NCBI GenBank assembly: GCA_964276095.1
Contig: CAXYDR010000001.1
Coordinates: forward strand, 62,001-126,000
DNA length: 64,000 bases
Source of the DNA: GCA-2733415 sp964276095
GTDB taxonomy: Bacteria; Bacteroidota; Bacteroidia; Flavobacteriales; Flavobacteriaceae
Direction of reading: 5' to 3'
Position 1 is the first letter of the stretch. Each line of letters starts with the position of its first letter. The notes beneath the pieces were generated by a model. The model was not told the DNA's origin. It ran no database searches and worked only from the letters and a program-made list of their open reading frames with translations. This document shows, piece after piece, positions 33,154-40,705 of this stretch. The translations under genes were made by a program, and so were the position numbers.

Positions 33154-33591
33154 TTATTCCTCTCCTTTTAATCTATCTAGTACCTGTTGTGCTAAATACG
33201 CATCTATAGCTTCAAGATTCTCTATTAGTGGGTTTAAGCGTTCAGTAATTAAGTGATTAATTACTTTTTTAGCTTTAGGGCTACTCAATAAATCTACTAG
33301 TAAATCTTCAAATTTTGCATCCGTACTGATGGTGCTGTTGGTATCTGTTGGTGATTGTTGGTTTTCCAGTAACATTTCGCCTTTACCAGTAATTAACCAA
33401 TATAGATTCATATCGTCATAAACAGCGATAATATTCGCTAAAAATACATCAGAAATATTGCTTTTCAGCTTATCGGTGTCTAGAAAACCTCTTTTTATTT
33501 CAGTTTTTTCATAAAATTCTTTCTTACTAATCCCTTTTATATCAAGGTATTGTATTATTCTATTCTTAGAAGTAGCGATATTATTCGTCAT
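33154..33591 (-). CDS. Phage-type HTH repressor
   Basis: The 145-residue protein has an N-terminal helix-turn-helix of the kind found in Bacteroidota prophage repressors: NRIIQYLDIKGISKKEFYEK, then IKRGFLDTDKLKSNISDVFL and the characteristic LYWLITGKGEML. The C-terminal part is helical and lacks an S24 peptidase domain. It is divergent from the replication genes at 33683, the layout of a lysogeny-type switch, so it probably keeps the island core silent. Confidence 0.85.
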   Translation of the reverse strand: MTNNIATSKNRIIQYLDIKGISKKEFYEKTEIKRGFLDTDKLKSNISDVFLANIIAVYDDMNLYWLITGKGEMLLENQQSPTDTNSTISTDAKFEDLLVDLLSSPKAKKVINHLITERLNPLIENLEAIDAYLAQQVLDRLKGEE

Positions 33592-33682
33592 TTATTTGTT
33601 TTGTAGCGACAATCGTCGTTAATTTGTGACAGAATCGTGAACAATTTGTAAACGAAACGTGATTAAAAAGAATTGCAATATA
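33592..33682. promoter_or_regulatory. Divergent operator/promoter region of the island core
   Basis: The 91-bp gap between the repressor and the first replication-side gene contains CGACAATCGTCG, an inverted repeat, and AATCGTG and ACGTGATT spaced as possible operator half-sites. GTTAATTTG and ACAATTTG are near-matches to the -7 box for rightward transcription. Binding by the repressor is inferred from position. Confidence 0.45.
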
Positions 33683-33949
33683 ATGAAAAATAATTTCTCA
33701 AAATCAGAGCAAAACGTAATGAAAAAAGTTTTTGGCTGGGGGTATGCAAAAACAATCTTAACGTATTTTAATAAACGTGGTTTTCTTAATGCAGATAGTG
33801 TGCCATATTCTGAAAATTCTATAAGAGCAATGTTTACTAAGCACACTTCTAATAAGTTACATGTGAAAGAAATTGAAAAATTATATAAGTTATTAAAGGA
33901 TAAGCAAGAAAAAGAGCAAGAGGAACGTAAAGAATTATTTAAAAACTAA
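33683..33949 (+). CDS. Small island protein with charged coiled-coil end
   Basis: ATG 33683 is chosen over the upstream GTG at 33659, because that lies within the operator region. The 88-residue basic protein opens MKNNFSKSEQNVMKKVFGWG and ends in a charged helix (KDKQEKEQEERKELFKN). The middle (SENSIRAMFTKHTSNKLHV) could be a DNA-binding segment as in phage Cro/excisionase-like proteins, but no family is recognised. First gene of a rightward operon of small genes. Confidence 0.6.
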   Translation: MKNNFSKSEQNVMKKVFGWGYAKTILTYFNKRGFLNADSVPYSENSIRAMFTKHTSNKLHVKEIEKLYKLLKDKQEKEQEERKELFKN

Positions 33950-33953
33950 GGGT

Positions 33954-34220
33954 ATGAGCATTTTTTTTAAAGTACTGGAGTTTGAAGAAAACTTTGATAG
34001 CTACAATTCTGTAGAGCAAAGAAGCATAATTGATTCTTTTAGAAGCGAAATTGAAGCTAAAAACAAGCAATTAAACAAGTCTTTTTCTTTAGTAGTAAAT
34101 ACACCTATCAAAAAAAGGAATATCACTAAAAAACCTATCGTAAAACACAGGTCTTTTCGGGTAATAAATAAACACACATCAATAGAAAGTTATTTTTCAA
34201 ATAACCACTTAAAAAACTAA
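33954..34220 (+). CDS. Small island protein, paralogue 1
   Basis: The 88-residue protein is similar along its length to the next gene product: FKVLEFEENFDSYNSVEQRS versus FLVFKESKEQYTREERFVI, FRSEIEAKNKQL versus FQERIDAQNKKR, and HRSFRVINKHTSIESYF versus KYRLINNYAFAEKHL. The two genes are therefore a tandem duplication. Basic and helical; function unknown. Gap to the previous gene is 4 bp. Confidence 0.65.
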   Translation: MSIFFKVLEFEENFDSYNSVEQRSIIDSFRSEIEAKNKQLNKSFSLVVNTPIKKRNITKKPIVKHRSFRVINKHTSIESYFSNNHLKN

Positions 34221-34224
34221 AGCT

Positions 34225-34494
34225 ATGAGTAGTATTTTATCTGATTTCTTGGTTTTTAAAGAATCTAAAGAACAATACACAAGGGAAGAAAGGTTTGTTA
34301 TTTATAACCAGTTTCAAGAGCGTATTGATGCACAAAATAAAAAGAGGGCTCAATTGCTATTAACTATTGAAACAAAGCAAAAACAAGAAATATTCGCAAT
34401 AAAAAAACAAACAAGAAAAGTTTTAAAATATAGGCTCATAAATAATTATGCTTTTGCTGAAAAACACTTATTAAATCATCATCAAAACAATTAA
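34225..34494 (+). CDS. Small island protein, paralogue 2
   Basis: The 89-residue protein is the partner of the tandem pair described at 33954-34220. It starts 4 bp after paralogue 1 and ends 4 bp before the next gene. It is lysine- and glutamine-rich with a predicted long helix around TREERFVIYNQFQERIDAQN. No known family. Confidence 0.65.
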   Translation: MSSILSDFLVFKESKEQYTREERFVIYNQFQERIDAQNKKRAQLLLTIETKQKQEIFAIKKQTRKVLKYRLINNYAFAEKHLLNHHQNN

Positions 34495-34498
34495 GGCT

Positions 34499-34828
34499 AT
34501 GTTAGGATTCGAAATAAATAGAACTGCAAACAACAACTTTTTCCAAGTTGGTTCATTGGCTATCAGGAAGAAAGTTAAAAAAGATACATCTCCATATTTA
34601 GAGGGTTTTGAAAAAAGCGTACAAAATAAAATAATGCAAAGGTTTGAAAGAAAGCGTTTAGCTGTTGATGAAGAAACCTATTTATTAAAAACGGAATTAG
34701 ATGAAATAAAAAAAAGAGCATCTAAACCAGAGATAGACTTAGTCCTTGAAAAAGCTGAAAAAATGTTTGAAAAAAGCAAACTAAAATTAAATATGTTGTT
34801 AAAAGAGCATGGTTTAAATATTCAATAA
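34499..34828 (+). CDS. Small coiled-coil island protein
   Basis: The 109-residue protein has a glycine-containing N-terminus (MLGFEINRTANNNFFQVGSL) and a strongly helical, charged C-terminal half (KIMQRFERKRLAVDEETYLL, KKRASKPEIDLVLEKAEKMF). Last of four closely packed small genes; its stop codon is fused to the first iteron of the CCAACA cluster. Function unknown. Confidence 0.65.
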   Translation: MLGFEINRTANNNFFQVGSLAIRKKVKKDTSPYLEGFEKSVQNKIMQRFERKRLAVDEETYLLKTELDEIKKRASKPEIDLVLEKAEKMFEKSKLKLNMLLKEHGLNIQ

Positions 34829-34997
34829 CCAACAAAGACCAACAACAACCAACAACAACCAACAGCATTAGACGCATTGTTAAGTCCTTTGTTTACAAGG
34901 ATTAAGGTTTTTTTTTGATTACTTGACGCCAACACGAACCAACACGAACCAACAAGGACCAACAAGGACCAACACGAACCAACAACAACCAACAGTA
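34828..34997 (+). repeat. Phased ACCAACA iterons around a hairpin, copy A
   Basis: Eleven copies of CCAACA in two blocks. They recur every 10 bp exactly: starts at 34828, 34838, 34848, 34858, and then 34928 to 34988 in steps of 10. Between the blocks lies the hairpin TCCTT-TGTTTAC-AAGGA (34885-34901) followed by a T run. The arrangement resembles iterons at a replication origin and precedes the primase gene. Confidence 0.75.
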
Positions 34998-35029
34998 AAT
35001 AAACTGTTAGTTACTATAACACCAAAAAA

Positions 35030-37900
35030 ATGTCATACGCTTACGATAAATCAAAAATATTTGATGTTTCTGATAAAGGACTAGATATCATTTTAAGTTA
35101 TTTTCCAAAGGCTTCTGAGGTGGTAGGTACTAATCGTCATTTTAAGGTTAGGGACGGCGACAAAACAGCTTCTGCAAACCTTTGGTATTCTAAAAAGCAA
35201 GACGTTTGGTGTATTAAGGACTGGGGCGATAGTGGAACGCTAAACCCTATTGATTTAACAATGAAATTAGATGGAATTGATTTTTCTGAAGCTTGTCAAA
35301 AATTGGCGTTACATTATAATATTGCAGACTATACACCACCTAATCACAAACCAACAGTAGAATTTTCAACAGCACCAACAACAGCAACAGTAACCGACTA
35401 TAAAATTATATATGCTGATGAAATCCCCGAGAAAGCATTAAAAACCGTTGGTGTAAAGGTTACTCAATCTGATTGTGATAAATACAATTTCAAGTACATT
35501 GAAGAGGTAGTAACGTATTTTGTGCATAAATCAACTGGAGTACTCACGCAATTAACCAAAAAACCAACAGAAAACTATCCTATTTATGGTTTTGACAATG
35601 GGTCATGGCATAAAACTTATGAGCCATTTGCATCAAAAGAAGATAAAGCTCCACGTTTTAGGTTCTTTGGTAAAAAACCAACACGATTTATTTTTGGATT
35701 GGATTTAGTGGAACAACGTGTACTTGATAAGCGCAACAATAACGACGATGAAAAAAAGAAAGATGAAGATATCAAGCTTGATAATATTATAGTTGTTTCG
35801 GGTGGTTCTGATGGCTTAAATGTTGCTAGTTTAAACTCTGATAATACTGTAATTTGGTTCAATAGTGAAAGTGAGCAATTAACTTGGAAAGAGTATCAAG
35901 AGTTAAAAAAGGATGCAAAAAACATATGTTATTTGCCCGATATTGATGAAGCTGGAATAAAACAAGCGGTTAAATTAGGTAACAAATTTTTAGATATAAA
36001 ACACATATGGTTGCCCGAAAAACTAAGGCTATTAAAAGACGATAGAGGTAATTTTTGCAAAGATGCAAAAGACTACATAACTAAGTATTATCGTAAAAAT
36101 GAACCGGAACAAATCAACACACAATTTAATAACCTGGTTAAATCTGCTTTACCGTTTCAATTTTGGGATTCATACAAGGTAAAGGACACTTGGAAATATA
36201 AGTTTAATAGCGCTCACGCCTTTCATTACTTGAAACATCAAGGTTTTTACAAGATTGACGATTTAATTGCAAAGGATGGTTTTTCTTTCGTGAAAATCAC
36301 TGATAACATAGTCAAAAAAGTTACTCATGTAGAAATGAAAGACTATATAAATAAGTTTTTATTACAAACTAACAAGCCAACAGATTTACGAAATTTAATT
36401 TTTGATACTACTAAATTATCAGAAAAACAGTTAAGTCAATTAGAACCTATTGAGCTTGATTTTAAGGATGCAACAAAGGACAGTCAATATATGTTTTTTG
36501 AAAATTGCTCTTGGAAAATAACTCCTAATGAAATTATAAAAATTGATACTTCAGATACCAAAAAAATGGTTTGGGAGGACAAAATTTTGGAGCATAGTGT
36601 AAAAATTCAAGAACCTCATTTTAAGATAAATGTTTTACCAAAAGAAAACACTAAAGACCCCGTAAAATGTACAATTGATGTGCTGAAAACTGATAATAAG
36701 TTTTTTAATTACATGATAAATACCTCTCGAGTACATTGGAGGGACGATTTAGAAAAACCATTTCAAGATGATTTAGAAGCTAAAAACAAATACTTCAAGG
36801 CTAATCAATTCAACATAAAAGGAGCTAATTTACCAACAGAGCAACAACAGGAGCAACAACAACATTTAGTTAATAAAATATATGCTTTTGGGTATTTCTT
36901 ACATCGTCATAAATCAAAAGATAATTCCTATTTCTGTTTTGGTATGGATAATAGAATTAGTGAAGTAGAAGACAGTAACGGAGGTAGTGGTAAGTCCATA
37001 ATGTGGAATGATGCAGTACAAAAAGTATATAAAACAGTTAAGTATTTAGAGGGGCGAAAAAAGGAGGTTTTGGAAGACAAGCACAATTTAGCTGATGTAA
37101 GTAAAAAAACGGATGCCATAATTATTGACGATGCGGGTTTCTTTTTTAAGCTTGATATGTTTTATTCAGGGGTAACTGGTTCAATGACTATTCGGCCACT
37201 TTTTAAATCAAGCTTCGAGCTTCCTTTTATTGATAGTCCAAAGATTGCAGCTACTTCAAATTTTCAGTTGAAAGACTTAAGTGGTAGTACAATGCGTAGG
37301 TTGTTATTTACGGTATTTTCTGATTATTATCATTACAATACTAATGGCGAATACTTAGAGCATAGAAAGGTATCTGATGATTTTGATGGTTTACTATTTG
37401 ATGATTTTACGAAAGAGGATTGGAACGATTTTTACAATTTTGTAGCTCAATGTATTCAATTTTATTTAGGTCAAAAAGAAAAAATAGAACCACCTATGGA
37501 AAATGTTGTAAAACGTAATTTATTACGTGTTGCTGGCGAAAATTTCTCAGACTGGGCAGACAATTATTTCAATGTGTTGTCGGATAAATTAAATACATAT
37601 ACTTCACGCCCTTATATGTACAATGACTATAAAGAGTTTATAGGAAAGTACCCTATAAATGCAAATAAATTCAGAAAGAGCTTAAAAGCATGGTGTGATC
37701 TCAAGGAACATAAGTTTAACCCTATTGAGAAAATAGCCATTAATAGTGAGGGAAAACAGCGTAAGAACATGACTATTGACAATAAAACTCAAGAGGTTTT
37801 TTATATAGAAGTTAATTTTACTGAAGAACAAATAAAAGCTCGCGAGCTTCATTTTAAAAATAACAATATTAACACCAGTACTGTTGGTTTAGGTTTTTAA
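35030..37900 (+). CDS. Island primase-helicase (TOPRIM plus SF3-like ATPase)
   Basis: The 956-residue protein combines replication functions in one chain. The N-terminal 100 residues resemble the DnaG-type entry domain without the zinc cysteines (HFKVRDGDKTASANLWYSKK, VWCIKDWGDSG). Residues about 240-320 form a TOPRIM domain: VVSGGSDGLNVASL and CYLPDIDEAG. The C-terminal third is an SF3/D5-like helicase: Walker A GGSGKS near residue 650, Walker B AIIIDDAG near 694, sensor ATSNFQL. It should prime and unwind island DNA. It lies between iteron clusters, the presumed origin. Confidence 0.85.
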   Translation: MSYAYDKSKIFDVSDKGLDIILSYFPKASEVVGTNRHFKVRDGDKTASANLWYSKKQDVWCIKDWGDSGTLNPIDLTMKLDGIDFSEACQKLALHYNIADYTPPNHKPTVEFSTAPTTATVTDYKIIYADEIPEKALKTVGVKVTQSDCDKYNFKYIEEVVTYFVHKSTGVLTQLTKKPTENYPIYGFDNGSWHKTYEPFASKEDKAPRFRFFGKKPTRFIFGLDLVEQRVLDKRNNNDDEKKKDEDIKLDNIIVVSGGSDGLNVASLNSDNTVIWFNSESEQLTWKEYQELKKDAKNICYLPDIDEAGIKQAVKLGNKFLDIKHIWLPEKLRLLKDDRGNFCKDAKDYITKYYRKNEPEQINTQFNNLVKSALPFQFWDSYKVKDTWKYKFNSAHAFHYLKHQGFYKIDDLIAKDGFSFVKITDNIVKKVTHVEMKDYINKFLLQTNKPTDLRNLIFDTTKLSEKQLSQLEPIELDFKDATKDSQYMFFENCSWKITPNEIIKIDTSDTKKMVWEDKILEHSVKIQEPHFKINVLPKENTKDPVKCTIDVLKTDNKFFNYMINTSRVHWRDDLEKPFQDDLEAKNKYFKANQFNIKGANLPTEQQQEQQQHLVNKIYAFGYFLHRHKSKDNSYFCFGMDNRISEVEDSNGGSGKSIMWNDAVQKVYKTVKYLEGRKKEVLEDKHNLADVSKKTDAIIIDDAGFFFKLDMFYSGVTGSMTIRPLFKSSFELPFIDSPKIAATSNFQLKDLSGSTMRRLLFTVFSDYYHYNTNGEYLEHRKVSDDFDGLLFDDFTKEDWNDFYNFVAQCIQFYLGQKEKIEPPMENVVKRNLLRVAGENFSDWADNYFNVLSDKLNTYTSRPYMYNDYKEFIGKYPINANKFRKSLKAWCDLKEHKFNPIEKIAINSEGKQRKNMTIDNKTQEVFYIEVNFTEEQIKARELHFKNNNINTSTVGLGF

Positions 37901-37902
37901 AT

Positions 37903-38271
37903 ATGAGTACTGAGGAACTACATAGAACATGGTGTATTCGTAATGATATTAAAATATATCCTATAAGATTATTAACAGCTTCAGAGAGCTACAAAATAGG
38001 GATAACAACAAACACATTATCTGAAGAAATAGGAGACCATATTTACCGATTAGACACCAACAAAACAACAATAGGGGTGTATGATAAAATTAAGGAAATG
38101 CAACAGTATTTTTATGATTTAAACAATCAACCAACAGTAGGTCATATTGTTACCAACAATGTTGGCCAACAACAACCAACAGTTGCCAACAAACACCAAC
38201 AGTTACCAACAAAATCACCAACAATGTTGACCAACAATGACCAACAGTTGCCAACAATAAACAATATGTAG
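37903..38271 (+). CDS. Small island protein with repeat-encoded tail
   Basis: The 122-residue protein starts 2 bp after the primase stop. The first 75 residues (MSTEELHRTWCIRNDIKIYP, LDTNKTTIGVYDKIKEMQQY) look folded. The last 45 are low-complexity Asn/Gln/Pro/Thr text (NNQPTVGHIV, QQQPTVANKHQQLPT) that is simply the CCAACA iteron array read in frame, so coding and repeat functions overlap. Function is unknown. Confidence 0.6.
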   Translation: MSTEELHRTWCIRNDIKIYPIRLLTASESYKIGITTNTLSEEIGDHIYRLDTNKTTIGVYDKIKEMQQYFYDLNNQPTVGHIVTNNVGQQQPTVANKHQQLPTKSPTMLTNNDQQLPTINNM

Positions 38272-38370
38272 TAGATGTAATCCCTTTATTTACAAGGGTT
38301 TTGGTATGCTGCCAACGATTACCAACAATGTTGGCCAACAGTGACCAACAGTAACCAACAAAGCGCCAAC
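38129..38370 (+). repeat. CCAACA iterons around a hairpin, copy B
   Basis: About 17 copies of CCAACA, irregularly spaced and often in ACCAACAATGTTGG-type inverted pairs, surround the hairpin CCCTT-TATTTAC-AAGGG (38282-38298). The left half lies within the 37903-38271 gene. Confidence 0.7.
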
Positions 38371-38374
38371 AATA

Positions 38375-38716
38375 ATGAAACATATAAATGAAATAATAAT
38401 TGGAGTATTAAAGGAAACTCACAGTGATTATGATGTAAATAATTGGCATTATGATAGTGAGTATATAATGATTGAGAAAGCTATTAATAATACGCTCAGT
38501 CAACAGTCTAAAGAAAAAAAACTTCTTCTGTGTACTCCAACTTTAAAAGACTTAAACACTCTTTATTTTAGGAGGAATACCAAAAAACTACGGAAACACA
38601 TGTTTGAAGTAGCTTGTAATTTACCTGACGAAGAAAAAAGGCTTACAAAACAACAATTCAATGCTCTTAGGAGTATTTGGGGTGTGCCAAAAGGATATGC
38701 CGAAAAAGATTTTTAG
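38375..38716 (+). CDS. Small island protein of unknown function
   Basis: The 113-residue protein opens MKHINEIIIGVLKETHSDYD and has a basic middle (LYFRRNTKKLRKHMFEVACN) and ends with FNALRSIWGVPKGYAEKDF. It lies between iteron clusters B and C. No family recognised; the basic character would fit a DNA-binding role. Confidence 0.6.
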   Translation: MKHINEIIIGVLKETHSDYDVNNWHYDSEYIMIEKAINNTLSQQSKEKKLLLCTPTLKDLNTLYFRRNTKKLRKHMFEVACNLPDEEKRLTKQQFNALRSIWGVPKGYAEKDF

Positions 38717-38717
38717 A

Positions 38718-38880
38718 ATTGCCAACAGCGACCAATAGTAACCAACAGTGCATGATATATGGTAAATCCCTTTGTTTATAGGGTCTTCACTGTTTTTGAT
38801 TAATGATTACCAACAGTTTTACCAACAATGTTGGCAACAGTAACCAACAGCGCCAACAGTTGTTTTAAAACACTGTTGGT
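38718..38880 (+). repeat. CCAACA iterons around a hairpin, copy C
   Basis: Seven or so CCAACA or CCAATA motifs flank CCCT-TTGTTTAT-AGGG. The shared loop TTTGTTTA or TTTATTTA identifies this as the third copy of the same module seen near 34890 and 38290. Confidence 0.65.
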
Positions 38881-38895
38881 AGACAGAATTATATT

Positions 38896-39160
38896 ATTAC
38901 ACTTTTAAAGTTGAAATTACATTTTATTTAAAAGTGTAACGCAAAGTGTAATTGTGTAACTGGTTGATAATAAATAACATAAAGAGGTAAATTACACTAT
39001 TACACAAAATTGGCTAAAATCCTTCGTTTTTTTATTTGTTTTCATAGTAATTACCTTTTTAGACAGAATATAAAAGTGTAACGCAAGTGTAATGCAAAGT
39101 GTAACTCTATAATTGACTGGTAATCATGTTGTTTACGTCTAAAAATTACACTATTACACA
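38896..39160. repeat. GTGTAA repeat cluster, right end
   Basis: Eleven copies of GTGTAA or its complement, mostly as AGTGTAAC/AGTGTAAT, directly downstream of the integrase gene. Same motif as the left cluster at 19020-19117. Confidence 0.7.
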
Positions 39161-39194
39161 AATAGTGCTAAAATCCTTCCTTTTTTTATTTTTT

Positions 39195-40358
39195 TTAGAA
39201 ATTAAAAGAAATGTTACGTATTGTTTCATCTGCTCCTTTATTTCTAGCGGTATATCCTTCAGTAATTTTTAAGTCATGATGTCGGGCTTGATCTCTAACT
39301 TTTATTGCAGGAATACCTGAATTTAATAATTCAGTAATTCCACTATCTTTTAATGAATAGAATTGATAAATATTACTAAATCCCATATTTTTTCTCATTC
39401 TGCTCCATTCGTCACTAATTTTTTTAGGGTTTAATTGTTCTGCTCCAGCTTCGTAATTGTTTGCTGAAAATACATAATCTGAATTATTAGATTTGCTAAT
39501 GTGATTAATTAGCATCGGCATATATTCCATTGGTATTGTAACTGGTTCAGTTTTGTGGTTTTTTGAATCTTCTCCATCAATTAAAATATAACCCTCTCTT
39601 AAATTTATATCGCTCACTTTAATTTTAGTTAGTTCGGTTCTACGGATAAAACAAAAGTAAGTAGCTAGGCAAAGTGTTAAGTAATTTTTATTGTACTCTT
39701 TTAAATATTCGCCAATTTCATTTCTTACCTTATAAGGTATCATTTCTCTTTTTTTCTTCTGTTTCCTTTTTGTTTCAATTTTTGAGGTAGGATCAATACT
39801 AATAAAATCACGTTCTAATAGATATTTACTAAAAATCCTTATTCCCATTAAATAGTTGTTATGTGTTCCGGCAGAGTTGTTTCTATCATAATATATATAG
39901 TCTAAAAAACCAAGCACAAATGCGCTAGTAAAATTGATACAGTACATATTACTTTCTTCTTTCATTTCCATGTATGATAAAAGATTTTTTAAATAGGATT
40001 TGTAGGAGCGTTCCGTATCAGGTCGCAAAGCTTTATCCTTTACCTGTTTTTGTAGTTGTTTCAGGTATTGTTCGATTATGTCAGAAATAATGGCAAAACT
40101 TCGAGTTGCATTATCCTCTATATAAGGATTCCATCCACGCTCTAGTTTTGAATTAATTTCTGCAACAGTACGTTTAGCATATTTTTTTCTTTCGGTTATG
40201 CTTTTTAACGGTTTTACTCGCAATCGCTTAATAACTAATTTGTTTGTGAATGGGTTTTTTACGTAAAAAACAATTCTCCAGTCTTTGTTAATGCGCAGTT
40301 CGGCTGGAACGTAATCTATTATAGGAATACTAAAACTTCGATTTTGTGATAATGACAT
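39195..40358 (-). CDS. Tyrosine recombinase (island integrase)
   Basis: The 387-residue protein has an N-terminal arm-binding part, a SAM-like core-binding domain (about 85-190) and a C-terminal catalytic domain. Catalytic positions: Arg I R239 in IRRTEL; the H-x-x-R box reads Y-S-L-K (334-337); H360 in QARHHDLK; and nucleophile Y369 in TEGYT. Replacement of HxxR by YxxK is, as far as I recall, tolerated in some Bacteroidota integrases. It lies 129 bp from the tRNA-Met it is presumed to target. It does not show the features of an integron integrase. Confidence 0.9.
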   Translation of the reverse strand: MSLSQNRSFSIPIIDYVPAELRINKDWRIVFYVKNPFTNKLVIKRLRVKPLKSITERKKYAKRTVAEINSKLERGWNPYIEDNATRSFAIISDIIEQYLKQLQKQVKDKALRPDTERSYKSYLKNLLSYMEMKEESNMYCINFTSAFVLGFLDYIYYDRNNSAGTHNNYLMGIRIFSKYLLERDFISIDPTSKIETKRKQKKKREMIPYKVRNEIGEYLKEYNKNYLTLCLATYFCFIRRTELTKIKVSDINLREGYILIDGEDSKNHKTEPVTIPMEYMPMLINHISKSNNSDYVFSANNYEAGAEQLNPKKISDEWSRMRKNMGFSNIYQFYSLKDSGITELLNSGIPAIKVRDQARHHDLKITEGYTARNKGADETIRNISFNF

Positions 40359-40440
40359 TTTTTTTTTACTCGTTAATGATAATTAACGGTAAAAGGTTGT
40401 GAATAAATGGTTAACCCAACATTAACCCAGCTAAAACTTA

Positions 40441-40484
40441 AAAAAGCACCTAACTATTTGAATATAAAATAGTTGAGTGCTTTT
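40441..40484 (-). terminator. Terminator downstream of tRNA-Met
   Basis: AAAAAGCACCTAACTATTT pairs with AAATAGTTGAGTGCTTTT around a 6-nt loop with one mismatch. On the minus strand it follows the tRNA and ends in T. It belongs to the island side of the junction, so the island supplies a new terminator for the tRNA. Confidence 0.75.
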
Positions 40485-40486
40485 CA

Positions 40487-40502
40487 GTAGCGTGATGCAG
40501 AT
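40487..40502 (+). other. Right attachment repeat (attR core)
   Basis: Second copy of GTAGCGTGATGCAGAT; it is the 3' end of tRNA-Met, so the island restores the gene on insertion. Confidence 0.8.
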
Positions 40503-40561
40503 TCGAACTGCAGACCTCCTGAGTATGAATCAGGCGCTCTAACCAACTGAGCTACCACGCC
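40488..40561 (-). tRNA. tRNA-Met (CAU anticodon)
   Basis: The 74-nt cloverleaf reads GGCGTGG, TA, D-stem GCTC/GAGC with GG in the loop, anticodon stem CCTGA/TCAGG with loop TTCATAC (anticodon CAT), and T arm TGCAG-TTCGAAT-CTGCA. The acceptor closes with a G-U pair at position 1-72, which is unusual. It could also be tRNA-Ile2 read by lysidine modification; the sequence alone cannot tell. CCA is not encoded. Confidence 0.93.
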
Positions 40562-40705
40562 GTTTTGCTAACGGTGTGCAAATATATAAACAATATTAGA
40601 TACCACAAGAAATAAGTGCAAAATATATGTAAAAAAAATACTTGTTGATTCTTTTTTTAAATCTGCAATAAATATTTATATTGTGAAAAATATTGATAAT
40701 TAATT

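Larger units (their letters stand above)
38717..39194. other. Non-coding repeat-rich right end of the island
   Basis: No gene is seen in these 478 bp. They hold iteron cluster C (to 38880) with the hairpin CCCT-TTGTTTAT-AGGG (38768-38783), an inverted pair CCAACAGT/ACTGTTGG near 38855-38880, and the GTGTAA repeats at 38896-39160. Parts of the GTGTAA block are duplicated about 155-180 bp apart (AGACAGAAT at 38881 and 39061; ATTACACTATTACACA at 38990 and 39145). Confidence 0.75.
18512..40502. mobile_element. tRNA-Met-integrated genomic island with cassette array
   Basis: The 16-bp sequence GTAGCGTGATGCAGAT occurs at 18512-18527 and at 40487-40502, in direct orientation; the second copy is the 3' end of the tRNA-Met gene. 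A tyrosine recombinase gene (39195-40358) lies next to the tRNA, as in most tRNA-borne islands. Inside are a cassette array (19718-33145), a repressor/primase replication core (33154-38716) and repeat clusters at both ends. No capsid, terminase or conjugation genes are present, so it is best seen as a satellite or integrative element that depends on other elements for transfer. Confidence 0.85.

Noticed and set aside
38150..38383. 77-codon open frame on the minus strand, rich in Trp, Val and Cys
   Set aside because: It is the reverse reading of the CCAACA iterons and has no independent support.
39195..40358. Calling the tyrosine recombinase an integron integrase
   Set aside because: It has an arm-binding N-terminus, YxxK box and a tRNA-adjacent location, typical of island integrases, and I see no IntI-specific insertion.
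18512..40502. Complete prophage or integrative conjugative element
   Set aside because: Integrase, repressor and primase are present, but there are no head, tail, terminase, lysis, relaxase or type IV secretion genes.
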